A DNA stretch of 64,000 nt. Origin: Diplolepis rosae (Eukaryota; Arthropoda; Insecta; Hymenoptera; Diplolepididae). Of this stretch, positions 13,003-25,600 are shown in pieces (position 1 is the first letter of the stretch; every line of letters begins with the position of its first letter). The stretch is taken from NCBI GenBank assembly GCA_030998225.1, contig JAPYXD010000169.1, positions 558,001 through 622,000 on the forward strand. The letters run 5' to 3'. The translations under genes were made by a program, and so were the position numbers. The notes beneath the pieces were generated by a model. It had not been told where the DNA came from, did not search any database, and was given only the letters and a program-made list of their open reading frames with translations.

Positions 13003-13125
13003 CGGAGTAAGAAATCGTAGTGCTTCTTCTAAAGTGTGAAAAAGAAAGGAAAGAAAGAGGGGCATCCGCTCTCCCCCTTTTTTTTTGTTCCGCATGACAT
13101 AGAAAACACACACGATTGCCTTGTC
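13003..13125 (+). repeat. Dispersed repeat, copy 1
   Basis: Begins GTGACGGAGTAAGAAATC and runs through a purine-rich middle (AAAGGAAAGAAAGAGGGGC) to CGCATGACATAGAAAA..CACGAT. The same order occurs directly at 13,612-13,745. Family unknown; possibly a SINE or LINE 3' fragment. Confidence 0.6.
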
Positions 13126-13245
13126 CGTCTCTGCCCGCAGGCTTGGGCTCCGTCCATACTCGTATATTTTTACTTCCATATAAGGACTTATTGACCTAAC
13201 CTCGTAGTAGATTACGTGCCAAGAGGAGAAAGGCAGCGATTTCCG

Positions 13246-13350
13246 ACAAGTGCAAAGTCAAGACCGGTCAACCTCTAATGGATGAGGTGTTCGCGTAGCT
13301 TAGTTCATGTGCACAGTTGTACGCAGCACTAGTTGTTCTACCATCTATGC
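13246..13350 (+). repeat. Repeat shared with 32.37-32.46 kb
   Basis: Contains CCGGTCAACCTCTAATG, GGTGTTCGCGTAG, TTCATGTGCA and TACGCAGCACTAGTTGT. The same series, diverged, stands at about 32,370-32,455 directly upstream of a THAP-domain fragment. This suggests a dispersed copy of the 5' region of a THAP-encoding mobile element. Confidence 0.55.
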
Positions 13351-13611
13351 ATTAGGTTTGCACGGCCTGTGTGAAGTTGTCTTCCCGAGCAAATTCCCCA
13401 GCGAACCGAATGAACGCTACTTTTTGTATGTATTATATATTCAATGATAAAATTATTGAAATAAAATATGCTAATGTATCAAAGTTGCATGAGTATTGTA
13501 ATAAGTTTGACGGAAAATCATTCATTACAAATATTTTACTTTATCAATTGCGGTAGCATATCATAAAAAATGTTCACTAGCTGAATTTATTGAATGGAGT
13601 TAATTATATAA

Positions 13612-13745
13612 TCAGTGGCGGAGTAAGAAATCATGAGTTTTCTTCCAAAGCGTGAAAAACAAAGGAAAGAAACAGGGGCGACCGCCCGCCCTCATTCTTT
13701 GTTTCGCATGACTTAAAAAAAGCAACACGATTTCATAATTCGGCC
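13612..13745 (+). repeat. Dispersed repeat, copy 2
   Basis: Direct, diverged copy of 13,003-13,125 (GTGGCGGAGTAAGAAATC ... CGCATGACTTAAAAA..CACGAT). The region between the copies (13,351-13,611) shows no gene. Confidence 0.6.
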
Positions 13746-13879
13746 CTGATTATACTAATCTTTCATGAAGAAATGTTTTCAAAATAACAGGGAATAACTT
13801 GATAAGAGCTAAGAAGATTATTATTCATGAACTTTGAATTCATTAATGCAACAACATAAAGAATAATTAAAAAATCTTG

Positions 13880-16486
13880 ATTGAGCAGCCGGATGCAATA
13901 ATCTGTCGAGCGCTCGAAAACTTTTAAAAAGCACTGGACACGTTGTGACGTCACGAGTAAAAACTGAAAGTCCGAAATCACATAAATAAAAAATATAGTA
14001 TTATAGAACTCTTAAAGTCAAAATAAAATCAACAGATTTCTCACACTAGAAAAAGCATGCTTTTCAATGCACAACTCGACGAAAATTAGTTAAATTATTA
14101 GTGAAATTAATATTTGATGGTGTCAATCTACTCGTGATGCTTCAGCGATGCCGACACGCTAATTAAAGTGGTAAAAAATTCATAATTTATTAATAATATT
14201 GTAATTGAAAGTTAAGACCATGTTTTTCCTTCTCCCAAGAGGAAAAACTTTCGGACCGTTAGTGCTATAAAAAACATTTAGCCAAAAAGTTGTTCCTTAA
14301 TAAACGAGGCAACTTTTGACAGGTTTGGGAATCAATCAACAAAAAATCAAGTAGTTAAAAGGCAATGTAAAACTGTGAAGGCTCAGCAACGAGAATGATA
14401 GATGCTTTCCATCTCAATTCAACCGGTCCATTCGGGACACGAATTTATTTTTTAACGAAACTCAAATATGTTGCTCTTTGATCAAAATAATGAGAGCGTA
14501 TTTTTTTTGGGCCGAAAAAAAAATTTTCTGAGATTTATCGGCAATTTCGTTTTTGGGGTCAAAATCTATTTTTTCAATTATTCGCGAGAACTTTTTTTTC
14601 AATTGTCTATAACTTCGTCAAAAATTGACCGATTTTAACAATTGAGGCTACGGATTCCTTAACCGACGGAGCGAGTGGCCTAGTAGGCAAAAGAGGAGAT
14701 ACCGCAATGCGCGAACTTTTTTTTTCATTTAAATAAAAAATTCGATAAAATGATCTGAAAAACGTGGTAGTACGTGTTAAATGTCATTCCACATATTTAT
14801 TCTTCCATAAATTTTTGTGTCAGAACTCTAGTGTTTTTGTAATCGAAGATAACCGTATTTTTTGAAGGTACGAAATCAATCGATTTTTTATAATCAACTT
14901 GCTGTTTTTCGTACAAATTTGTTCGGAATAGTCTGCAATTTTATCAATGGACTCAAAAAACACTAGAGCTTCAGATGGTTATGTTCAACATGACAAAGTT
15001 CTCAATTTGTTAATAATTTTTATTATAACAGTTGCGGCTGGCAAAATTCTCATTTTTCATCTTCAAAGAAAAAAAGTATGCGAGGAAGCTTAGAGTTGAA
15101 AGAACTTTCAGCGAGAAAGTTGTTCAGCAGGCTTTCAAGCAGTTTTTAAATATATTTTGGGATTTTTTAATCCAAAACTGCGGTTAGGATGGAAATTTCT
15201 TCAACTTCGTTCAAGCGCACCGATACCGTCGAGAGATAAATCGATCAAACGCGGAGAAAAAGAGATGCACTTATGCCGAGAGCACGCGATTCGACAGAGT
15301 TGCAACATCATTTTTGCCAATTCGTTTTCGTTATTTATGTCTATTCTGTAAAAATTATTTCGATACACTCTAGACGAATGGGAAGAAATCATATATATAT
15401 ATATATATATACACTTTATATCCTCGTTTCCTATTGACTTTTAGTAAAAATAAATATAATAATACTAAATTTTGCAATAAAGAGTTTCTCCGTGTGTAAT
15501 CCGTAGCCTTAATTGTTAAAATCGGTCAATTTTTGACGAAGTTATAGACAATTGAAAAAAAAGTTCTCGCGAATAATTGAAAAATAGATTTTGACCCCAA
15601 AAACGAAATTGCCGATAAATCTCAGAAAATTTTTTTTTCAGCCCAAAAAGAAAATACGTGTCTCATTATTTCGATCAAAGAGCAACATATTTGAGTTTCG
15701 CTAAAAAATAAATTTGTGTCCTGAATGGACCGGTTGAATTGAGATGGAAAGCATCGATATAAAAATTTACGTATACAGGTATATAACGTTTTTTAGTCGT
15801 TTTACTGTAAATATTAAAAACGTATACAAAATATGTATCTAACCTAATGTTAATTGAGTCTGTAATATAAATATTATTTTTTCCAGATTATTTGTCATTG
15901 TTTACCAATAAAAAAAATATTTTATCGACGACGGCACATAATACTGTTGAATCTGAGTGCGATTCGGTCATGCACGTGCCGAGCGTTCACAGTTTTACAT
16001 TACCTTTTAACTACTTGATTTTTTGTTGATTGATTCCCAAACCTGTCAAAAGTTGCCTCGTTTATTAAGGAACAACTTTTTGGCTAAATGTTTTTTATAG
16101 CACTAACGGTCCGAAAGTTTTTCCTCTTGGGAGAAGGAAAAACATGGTCTTAACTTTCAATTACAATATTATTAATAAATTATGAATTTTTTACCACTTT
16201 AATTAGCGTGTCGGCATCGCTGAAGCATCACGAGTAGATTGACACCATCAAATATTAATTTCACTAATAATTTAACTAATTTTCGTCGAGTTGTGCATTG
16301 AAAAGCATGCTTTTTCTAGTGTGAGAAATTTGTTGATTTTATTTGGATTTTAAGAGTTCTATAACACTATATTTTTTATTTATGTGATTTCGGACTTTCA
16401 GTTTTTACTTGTGACGTCACAACGTGTCCAGTGCTTTTTACGAGTTTTCGAGCGCTCGACAGATTATTGCATCCGGCTGCTCAATT
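13880..16486. mobile_element. 2.6-kb foldback element
   Basis: The arms 13,880-14,658 and 15,500-16,486 are inverted copies. The outer end reads ATTGAGCAGCCGGATGCAA, followed by GAGCGCTCGAAAAC and GTGACGTCAC. The right arm carries about 230 extra bases (15,757-15,987). The 0.84-kb centre is unrelated and non-coding. Paired ORFs starting MISDFQFLLVTSQRVQCFL in the two arms are mirror images of the same repeat, not genes. A segment near 15,060-15,180 (GAACTTTCAGCGAGAAAGTTG) resembles the palindrome at 21.1-21.6 kb. Confidence 0.8.
15391..15411. repeat. (AT)n microsatellite
   Basis: About ten AT dinucleotides in a row, in the centre of the 13.9-16.5 kb foldback element. Confidence 0.9.
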
Positions 16487-16904
16487 ACTTTACCTACACG
16501 TTGATCCTAAAAAAGCTCTTGACAAAGGTCTACCCTCTTAAAGAATCATCGTTTTACAGAACAAAAATACTTTTTAGAAAAAAGACTAAGACGAAAAAAA
16601 TTTAAATTCTACTTTAAAAAACGTTAAGTCTAAGGCAATATGTCAATTCCATAAATTGATGTCGCAACAAAATTAAATTTAAGATGTTTGTAAAAATTAA
16701 TGATAACTCCGATAGTATTATTCGTCTTGAAATCTGCAGCCATCTGCTAATAAGTATGTAAATTACGTATTTTAAAATTCTAGATTCAAAAGTTTTCCTC
16801 TTAACTGTCTTGTTGCGATTTAAATCAATAAGCTTTTGGAATTGGCAATTTTATTTTAAAACGATAAAATCAATACTTTGTTGAATTGTTTTCATGCTTT
16901 TACC

Positions 16905-18935
16905 AATCGTAATAGTATAGTATGTGCATAGGCGCATAATGAGGGTTATTGCGTAACGAGCGACAATGCTCGCAGGAGATGTAACTTCGGCGCATATACG
17001 ATTTTTTATGCGTACACTCGAATCCAATCTGCCGTGATTATCGCCCATCTCACTTGACATTTTGCGAATACTTCCGGCCATTTTCAACTGTAGCGTAAAA
17101 AGGAGTTTACACGCCGGAGGCACATAATAGTATATTATGTACGTTTTAATTGAAGTTTTAATTGAAATTATATATTATATATGTAGAAGACGTTTTAATC
17201 GAAAGAATTATTATTATTACATTTATCACAATATTATTATACAGAAATGAAAATGTAAAATAATGTTTCAAATTTGACAAATATTCTAATCTCGAAATGA
17301 ACAAACATTTTTCAATTCATTGGATGGATAAAAATGCAATTAAAAAAGTTTCAGAATCGTCCTTAATTGTTTCAATTGATAATTATTTTTTCATTTTTCT
17401 ACTTTATAGTTTAAATTGTAAGAAATTCAAGTTATGAACATGCAAAGTTCATACTACTTTTGCCGGGTAAAAATTATGGAGACAGAAATATAGCAGGAAT
17501 AAATACAATTATAGAACAATTTCAGCTACATGAACCACGTTCCTATGCCCAGGATTTTTTCTCAGTGTGTAATTACTTGTTGATGTCGTCGTTGCATCAA
17601 TCGATCATGAAGCCGATCATTTTTGCTGTTTTGCGCCACATGCAAAAAAGTAAATGCTAATAATCAGCATTTTCGTGCTGCTTAGCAGAAACTGAGATGC
17701 TTAATTTTGCATTCGCAATAATCAGCAATCGATTACTGACCAACAGCATTTTATTTTTTGTCTGCAGGCCCCGAAATCGCAATCTCCTTCGCGGTATTTA
17801 AATAAAATAGTATGTTAACCAAGTATGAATGATATCGTGTTTACCAAAATATACAAGATTTTGTTTTGTGTTAAACTTGAAAAAAAATTCGCTGAGACAT
17901 ACGAATTGATGAAAAAAGTTTATGGTGATGATTGTATGAGTCGTACTCAAGTTTATACGTGGTTTACACGATTTAAAAATGGCCGTGACGATTTAAATGA
18001 TGATCCAATACCTGGACGACCAGAAGCATCAAATCGTGCTGAGTTAGTGGAAAAAGTACGTGAAATAATCGCTATCGATGCAAATTTCGCTGTGAGAATG
18101 CTGGCAGAAAAATTAAATTTATCTTACTGTACAATCTACACAATATTAACTGAAGATTTGGGTGAAAGAAAGGTCTTTCCACGTTTTGTTCCACATCAGT
18201 TAAATGCACCACCTCACAAGACCAAAAAAACCAACGAATTTCTGATGAAAAAACAGATTTGTGCCATTGAATACCACCGTATTCGCCTATTCTATCACCG
18301 TATGACTATTTTCTGTTCCCAAAACTAAAAACTGCAATGAAAGAAGCTTTTTACGATGAAGAGGCGCGATTAATCCTGCGAGCATTTAGAGCGAACTCGT
18401 AATTACCCGAATTATGTGCATTGGCACATATTCTATTTTATGTGACTTCGGCGCATATACGAGTTTTTATGCGTACACTCGAATCCAAACTGAAAAGGTC
18501 AAAATTGCCGTGATTATCGCCCATCTCACTTGACATTTCGCGAATACTTCCGGCCGTTTTGATTTTATCGATCTTGTGTAGTAGTAGCGAATTGTAATAG
18601 ACTCATGTGCAGTTCAAATGTACAAGGCTTTGTCATTACGGTGCCAGCGCTGTACGAAGAAGAAGAATAAGAAGATTACGCTCCGCTGTATGGTTATAGG
18701 CGCATGCGCAGTTAATACACAACATTGCGCTAATCTCAACTGTAGTGTAAAAACGAGTTTACGCGCCGGAGGCACATAATAGTATATTACTTGCCTAGGC
18801 GGACAATGAGGGTTTTTACGCGACGAGCGACAATGTTCGCAGGAGATCGAAGCCGAGGCGCGATGAGTCCTGCGAGAATTTTAAGTGAGTCTCATAATTA
18901 CCCGATTTGTGTGCATTGGCAAGTAATATACATGT
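16905..18935. repeat. Directly repeated element flanking a deleted mariner
   Basis: Segments around 16,913-17,130 and 18,420-18,790 share, in the same order and orientation, ACTTCGGCGCATATACGA, TATGCGTACACTCGAATCC, CCGTGATTATCGCCCATCTC and GCCGGAGGCACATAATAG. Variants of GCGACAATG.TCGCAGGAG occur near 16,960 and 18,830. The right copy is longer. Non-coding. The arrangement looks like two copies of one repeat bracketing a mariner remnant. Confidence 0.6.
17825..18360 (+). pseudogene. Mariner transposase, internally deleted
   Basis: The 167-codon frame begins with the mariner N-terminal helix-turn-helix region: GDDCMSRTQVYTWFTRFK, then DDPIPGRPEA and LGERKVFPRFVPH. Immediately after that the central catalytic region (the GDE and HDNAR motifs) is missing. 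A shifted frame continues with DYFLFPKLKTAMKEAFYDEE, the segment that normally follows the third catalytic Asp. So N- and C-terminal parts are fused by a deletion plus frameshift and no functional transposase can be made. Confidence 0.75.
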
Positions 18936-19356
18936 AAGTAAACATGTAGAAATCTGATATCAATAAAATTAGCTTATTTCCCAAGTATCACATGCCCTTG
19001 AATGAGTGTAAAGAATGCAACGCATACTTGATGAATCAAACTTAAGAATTTCTAACTCTGTTGCTATTCTGTTTCGTTGAAATTCAATGATGTTTACCAA
19101 TTATTTTTTTCACGGTTTCCGGGTTTTCCGGTGTCAAACAAGTTCGACAGCCAAACTGAAATCTTTACGCTGGAACTGTTTATATTGTCTATATATTGTG
19201 GTTGTGGATAAACCATCATTGTCCAATACTAGTTATTTTTTTAAGCACTGGTCGACTGTCAAGTCACGTGCAATGTTGTATCGAAGAATAACATGATATT
19301 AGATCGCAATCCAACTTAACATAGTTCTACCTTTCACACGTTTTAATTTCGCTTGC
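18936..19356. other. Gene-free stretch
   Basis: A 69-codon open frame at 19,087-19,296 has no recognisable motif. Nothing else is seen. Confidence 0.4.
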
Positions 19357-19588
19357 TACACTGCAAAAAATAGTTATTTGAGCCAACTAGTTCAGCTTTT
19401 AAAATACTTCAAAGCTACTTTATTAATTAGCACATCTACTTTTTTTGTTCGTGTTACTATCTGTATTGTTATGACAAGAACTCGGGTAGTAAAATTAAGT
19501 AAAAAAGTAGTTGTACCAATCAATAAAGAAGCTGTGGTATATTTTATAAGTGTTACTAGTAGGCTCAACTAACTATTTTTCTCAGTAT
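19357..19588. mobile_element. MITE next to alpha-mannosidase exon 11
   Basis: The left end ACTGCAAAAAATAGTTATTT and the inverted right end (rc ACTGAGAAAAATAGTTAGTT), each followed by GAGCC, give about 27-bp terminal inverted repeats around a 0.2-kb core. The open frame inside reads through both ends and is not a gene. It lies about 70 bp beyond the last recognisable alpha-mannosidase exon. Confidence 0.6.
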
Positions 19589-19655
19589 AAGAACACACGT
19601 GGAGTGGCACAACTTTTCTAACCACTTACGTATTTCAAATTGTCTTTTTACTCAC

Positions 19656-22600
19656 ATCGCCACCTATAGACCAAGAATGCTGGCTGCTTATTGGTTCATC
19701 AGATTGTATTCCACTTTCCTGACTTTTTTCACTGACATAAAAGGATTGATAACCTAAAGCAGGTATTCCAATTGCCAAAAATACTAATTCATATAGGGCA
19801 GAGTCTCTTCGGCCAGGAATTTTTTTAATTGCTGATGAAATTGGCACGATTTGCGTTACAAGTTCCGTTCCTGTAAAAAAAAAATCATTTTTTACTGTCT
19901 CTTCAAAAGAATCGTAACGTTAAATTTTTTAATTTTAAATAAATATTCACAGATTACGAATTAAAAATTTTCCAGTTCAGTTGAATCAGTTCGGGTTGAA
20001 TTAATTATTTAATTACTTGAAAAATTTGTTACATCATTGTTAATAATTAGAACTATATTGCATGCGATGCACCAGCAATATTATTTTTGAGTAATATTAA
20101 GTTACCTAGATAATCTTTAACTCGATATGTTGTTCCTTTAACAGGAAGACGTACATAAGTGGTAAGAGGCTGACTCGATGGATTGTACAAGGTGACAACA
20201 AATTTTATATTGTTTTCTGTGTATTCGCAAGAACTAATATTTATTAACAGACATGAATGGAACTCGAGCGTTTCTTTACTCTCGGTATTTTGTTCTTTAA
20301 GTAACAGTTTCCTGAAAATATTTATATTAAACAATGTATCATTTTGTGCTTTGAATCCAAATCATTTATTTGATTATTTCTATAAATATTTGGGAGAAAC
20401 CTCAAGACGTTAGTACTAATTTTTTCTCCGTCACTTATACTATTTGACAAAATTCGAGCATAATCGTTTGCAACGTGTTGTTTTTCAGTGCCTGTAACTG
20501 CATCATGATGTTGTAGTATACCCATAGCTTCTCGGAATTTTTCTAATTCTGCATTGTCAGGTTCAATATTTAGAACCAGAAGTTGTTTCACGACCTAAAA
20601 TTATTCATTGTAATTTGAATTCATTGGATTTAAAGTTTAAAATTATTTAAGGAATACTTAAATACTTAAATCATAACGTCTTAAAATGTAAAAAAAGATT
20701 GTAAAGGAATTTTAAAAGTTTGTCAGTAAACATATAAAAATACAAAAGAATATTAGAATGTTACAAAAAATGACGTTAAAAATTTAGAATTAAATTATAA
20801 GAGTAATTCAGGGTCTCCGTGCAATAACCGTTTAGGCACGCGAGACATCTTCCGTTTCTCTTTTCTTTTTATGTTTCAGCAATTTTTCGATCTGACTTGT
20901 CATTTACGAAATAAAAAATACAATGTGCTTTACAAATTCGATCGAAATCAATACTTTTTTTGTGCTTAACTCGTCAAAACTTTGTTTTTTATCGACGAAA
21001 TGAGCTCAAATTTGCCACACTATCATGAAATACGTTAGCGATGTTCACGAGACTTGATTTGGGACAAAAAAAGTAATTTGTTAATTAATATTTAAATGTT
21101 TATCAATGCGCGTCGAGCACCGTGTTTTTCGAGCTTCCCCAAAAAAAAGTATCGAGGAAATTTTTGAGTTCTAAAAACTTCCAGCGAGAAAGTTTTTCAT
21201 TAGATTTCAAAGAAGTTATCTAGAAAATTTCACATCTCTAGAGCAAAAACTTTGAAAGAAACAATTGAAAATGCTTTGCGCCGGAACGTTGTACACTGCC
21301 CAGTTCGAGCTCTCGCTTGTTTCGAGTATAGATAGGCTCCGCGTGGAGAGAGAATGATCGGTCAACGTGTGAGAGCGACAAAGGAAACGCGAAATCGATC
21401 GTCTTTTGACTTTGACAACTATCTTCGTTACGAATCCTTTTTCTCCCTATGTTTTTGTTGTCTTGATTTCGCCTATCTATACTCGAAACAAGCAAGAGCT
21501 CGAACTGGGCAGTGTACAATGTTCCGGCGCAAAGCATTTTCAATTGTTTCTTCCAAAGTTTTTGTTCTAGAGATGTGAAATTTTCTAGATAACTTCTTTG
21601 AACTCTAATGAAAAACTTTCTCGCTGGAAGTTTTTCGAACTCAAAAATTTCCTCGATACTTTTTTTTGGGGAAGCTCGAAAAGCACGGTGCTTTCTTCCC
21701 AAATCAAGTCTTGTGAGCATCGCTAACGTATTTCACGATAGTGTCGCAAATTTAAGCTCATTTCTTCGATAAAAAACAAAGTTTTGACGATTTAAGCACA
21801 AAAAAAGTATTGATTTCGATCGAATTTATACAGCACATTGTATTTTTACATTCTCATCATGGATGAGAAGGTATTGCTTTTATGTGAAAAATGACTTTCG
21901 AAATTTTCATCAAATCTTTACGTTTTGAGACCCCCTGAGTCAGAAAAAAGGGTTTTTACGAAAGTGTCTGTCTGTAGTAGGTCGTGTGCGGCATAACTCT
22001 CCATAGAATTATCAGATTGAATTGAGCTTTGGCACACTTTATCGGAGCCGAAAAAGTAAGGACAAGTTCGTTAACCAGCCACATCCAATCAAAATTGAGG
22101 GATTGAGCACTACTTTTGTGTTTTTGAAAATAACTTTTTGAAAAAATCAAAAATTTCAATACTGGTTTTTAATAGTGCTCATAATTCTCTACAAATTATC
22201 CTGATAACATTTTTTGATTAAATCAAAATTAGACATGTTACAGCATATTCAATATATACAATAGTTAATATCAAAATTCCATTTTGCAGTTAAATTATAC
22301 GAGATACGAAAAAGCGTTATGATACAATATTACTAAATAAATAAAGACCTACAAATTTGAATTGTAACATTTTTTTATAAGATGCATATTTTTCTTTTTA
22401 ATTTAAAAAAAACTATTGAAAATCCAAAATTCAATTTTTTAACAATAATATGTGAAATACGAAAAAAACGTAAGAATACAAAGTTGTTCGTTTCAAAAAG
22501 ATCTACAAATTTTGTGTCGCACAGTTTCTGATAAAACATATATTTTCGTTTCAATTCCAAAAAATACGATTAAAATTCAAAAATTCCATTTTTTAGACAA

Positions 22601-25600
22601 AATATGTGAAATACAAAAAAAATGTTTAGATGGAAAATTGTTTGCCTAAATGAGGTCTACAAATTCTCATTAAGACATTTCGGGACAGGATGCATATTTT
22701 ATGTTTTGATTTTTAATATTAAAAAAATTCGATTGATTTCACCAAAATATGTGAGATACGAAATAAGCGTTGTTCTGCAAAATCGTTTCCTTAAATAAAG
22801 TCTAATACGATTGTTTTTTCTTTTTGAGAGATTTGGAAGAAAATACATTATTTTAACCATGTAGTTTATTAAAAATTCAATTAAATTGAATTTCCTGTTT
22901 CATTTAAATTCAAAAAGAAATTGAGTGACTTTGAGAAATTGAGAAATGTGTAATTCACATCATCTGTATTATTATTATAAAATTTGTTTGAGCTTCAGTA
23001 TCAAATTATAAGAAATAAACTTAAATGTATGCGAAGAGCACAAGACCGAGCGCGAAGCGCAAGGTCCAGAAAGAACGGAGCGCGAAGCGCGACGATCAAA
23101 TCGCGCGCCCTAGGCGCGCTCAAATTTGCGAGCGAAGCGCGCGATGAGAATGTGCCCGCAAAGAGGGCAGATTTTTTATTTCGTAAATGACAAGTCAGAT
23201 CGAAAAATTGCTTGAACATAATTTGGGCTTTTTTTTGATATTATATAGGCTTATATTTCCGGCACTTTGCCTCGCGAAAAGAGAAATGGAAGGTGTCTCG
23301 CGCGCCTCAACGGTTATTACACGGAGACCCTCAATTAAGATAATTATATTATTATATATTAATATTATACTAATCAGTTAAATAAAAAGAAACTTATAGC
23401 TTATTTTTCTATCAAATAAATAAGATTAATTTTTTACTTGTAGGAAGTTGTTGCCCATTCTTTCATAAAATTTAATCGTTGGTCTGGAAGTGTAGTAACC
23501 AGTCCAATAAGCGTGGGGATCACTGGCATATGGAAAAAAATCATCTTTCTTTATCTTCCATCTCAATTTGTGATCATTAACAGCTTTTAAGTAACAGGAT
23601 GGAGTTGAATAGATTGCATTATATATTGATCCATTTCGTTGATTGATGTATCTAAGAATACATTTTATTTGAAACATGGCATTTAAAGTAATAAATACTT
23701 TATATAATCTATTTTAAATTTTGTATAATTTATACTTATTTTTTTTATAATAATTTGAATAATAATTTATATTGTTATAAATATAATAATAATAAAACAG
23801 GACTTATATCGACCCTTAGTATTAATATTCAAATATTGTTAATGTTCTTAGTTGGCTTTAGGGTCCTGAAAAAATGTAACTCAAAGTTTCATGTTTTCAA
23901 ACGTTTCGACTCAGATTGGAGTCCTCATCAGTGAGAATTTGTTTCTATAAAAAATACAGAGAAAGAAACTTGAAAATTGCCCGTGTGACGGATAAACATT
24001 GTGGTAAAAAATTATATAAAGGAATTACAAGTGTGAAAATATTAAATTGTTCAAGTAACTAAATTTGCAAAAAAGTAAAACTGTACAAAAAATTTTTTCT
24101 GTAAAAATACTAAGAAGAGAAACTTGAAAAAAAGCACGTATGGCAGATAAACATTGTGGTAACACGATATAAATCAATTGCACATGCGAAACTATAAAAT
24201 TGTTCTAAATAACGCGTGAAAGCTGTAAAACGGTATAAATATCTAAATTCACACAAAATATTACAGAAAAATTTCTTTTTTTTTTATTTAATCCTAAGAA
24301 GGATTATATATTCAGTGAAATTATAGCAGTTAAGAGGAAATATTACAGAATAAAAAGTCTAAAAAAGGTCTATAAAACTGCGAACTCATCACAATGAAAT
24401 ATTACCAAACCAAAATGACCTGTTATTTTGTAAAGTAGACGGACAAAACGATGCACATTGGTTCAAAATCGAAAAAAGCTGGCCGAAAGTCAAAAAATGA
24501 AAGTGAACGTTTTTGGTAAAGTTCAATGGAATTATTCGCATGGGGCAGTGCTTAAATCATCTGCAAAACAAAAGAAAGCTATCAACTTCAATTTTTTTCT
24601 GTGCTATGCCAAAGTCTCACGTGTCATTAAAAAAGAAACCACGATTTTCAGCTGCGGAACAATCAGTGTATGAAAGTGCCTAAAACTTCGTTTAAAGCCG
24701 GTATTTGATTGAAGTATCGATTTTCATTAGATGAAGTCAATTATGAGTGCAGAAAAAAAAGATTTTGGAAGTTTTTCATAGAAATCTTCACGCAGACTGA
24801 AGTTCAGCTAGATCTTGTGAGCAAACATATTGCTGCAGAAACAAAGTCGTCTTTTCGCATTCATCCTACATCAGTGCGAAAGTTGCGGAGAATAATTTAC
24901 ACATTACGAGAAAAATGGGAAAGCAGTCATCGTACAAAAGAAAATTTTTTGATCAACAATGAGAAATGGCTGAATACAACTGTTATAAAAATCTTGGTGA
25001 GCATGTTTAAATTTTATCGATATTATGATTGATAAATTTCTTTTTAGTGTCCAAATTTTTTTTAGTCTCAGAAAAACGTAAAATTTACATTTTTTTTCAG
25101 ACGTTTTAAACTCATGCAAAAAAAAGTCTAGTCTATGTACTTAGGTGTAAGAAATTCACTTTTCCTTCAATACTTTGTGACATACCCCAAAAGTGCAATT
25201 TAAATTGAAGATCTTAGAACATTAAACATTAAAGTGTTGAATGAAATAGTTTGAATTTTTCAAGTAATTTGTGAGTAAAAAAGTCATGAAAAACTATAGA
25301 CTGTCAGAAAGTAATAATAATATCACCAAATTTGATCGAAAAATATTTCATCGTACCTAATATTTATCATTCTTATATTTACTCCAGATCTCTGTAAAAC
25401 CGCTCATACTTTTAATGTGGAGTTCACGAAAATGATACAAAATATTTTGTTAAAATTCGAGAGCTTTTTTTTTATAGGACAGCAAATCAAATACAGAAGA
25501 ACCGATTACATCGGGATCAAGATATACTGGCCGACCTTCAAAATAATTTGCGGAATGCCGTTACAGGTCAAAGAGAAGGAAAACTGAGGAACTTCGCGCA

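Noticed and set aside
21238..21720. 160-codon minus-strand frame
   Set aside because: Runs through the 20.9-21.8 kb palindrome; it is an artefact of mirrored sequence.
22984..23190. Arg/Ala/Ser-rich frame ([15 protein letters not shown]), also at 61,737-62,039
   Set aside because: Produced by GCGAAGCGC-type low-complexity DNA; open in several frames and part of a repeat.
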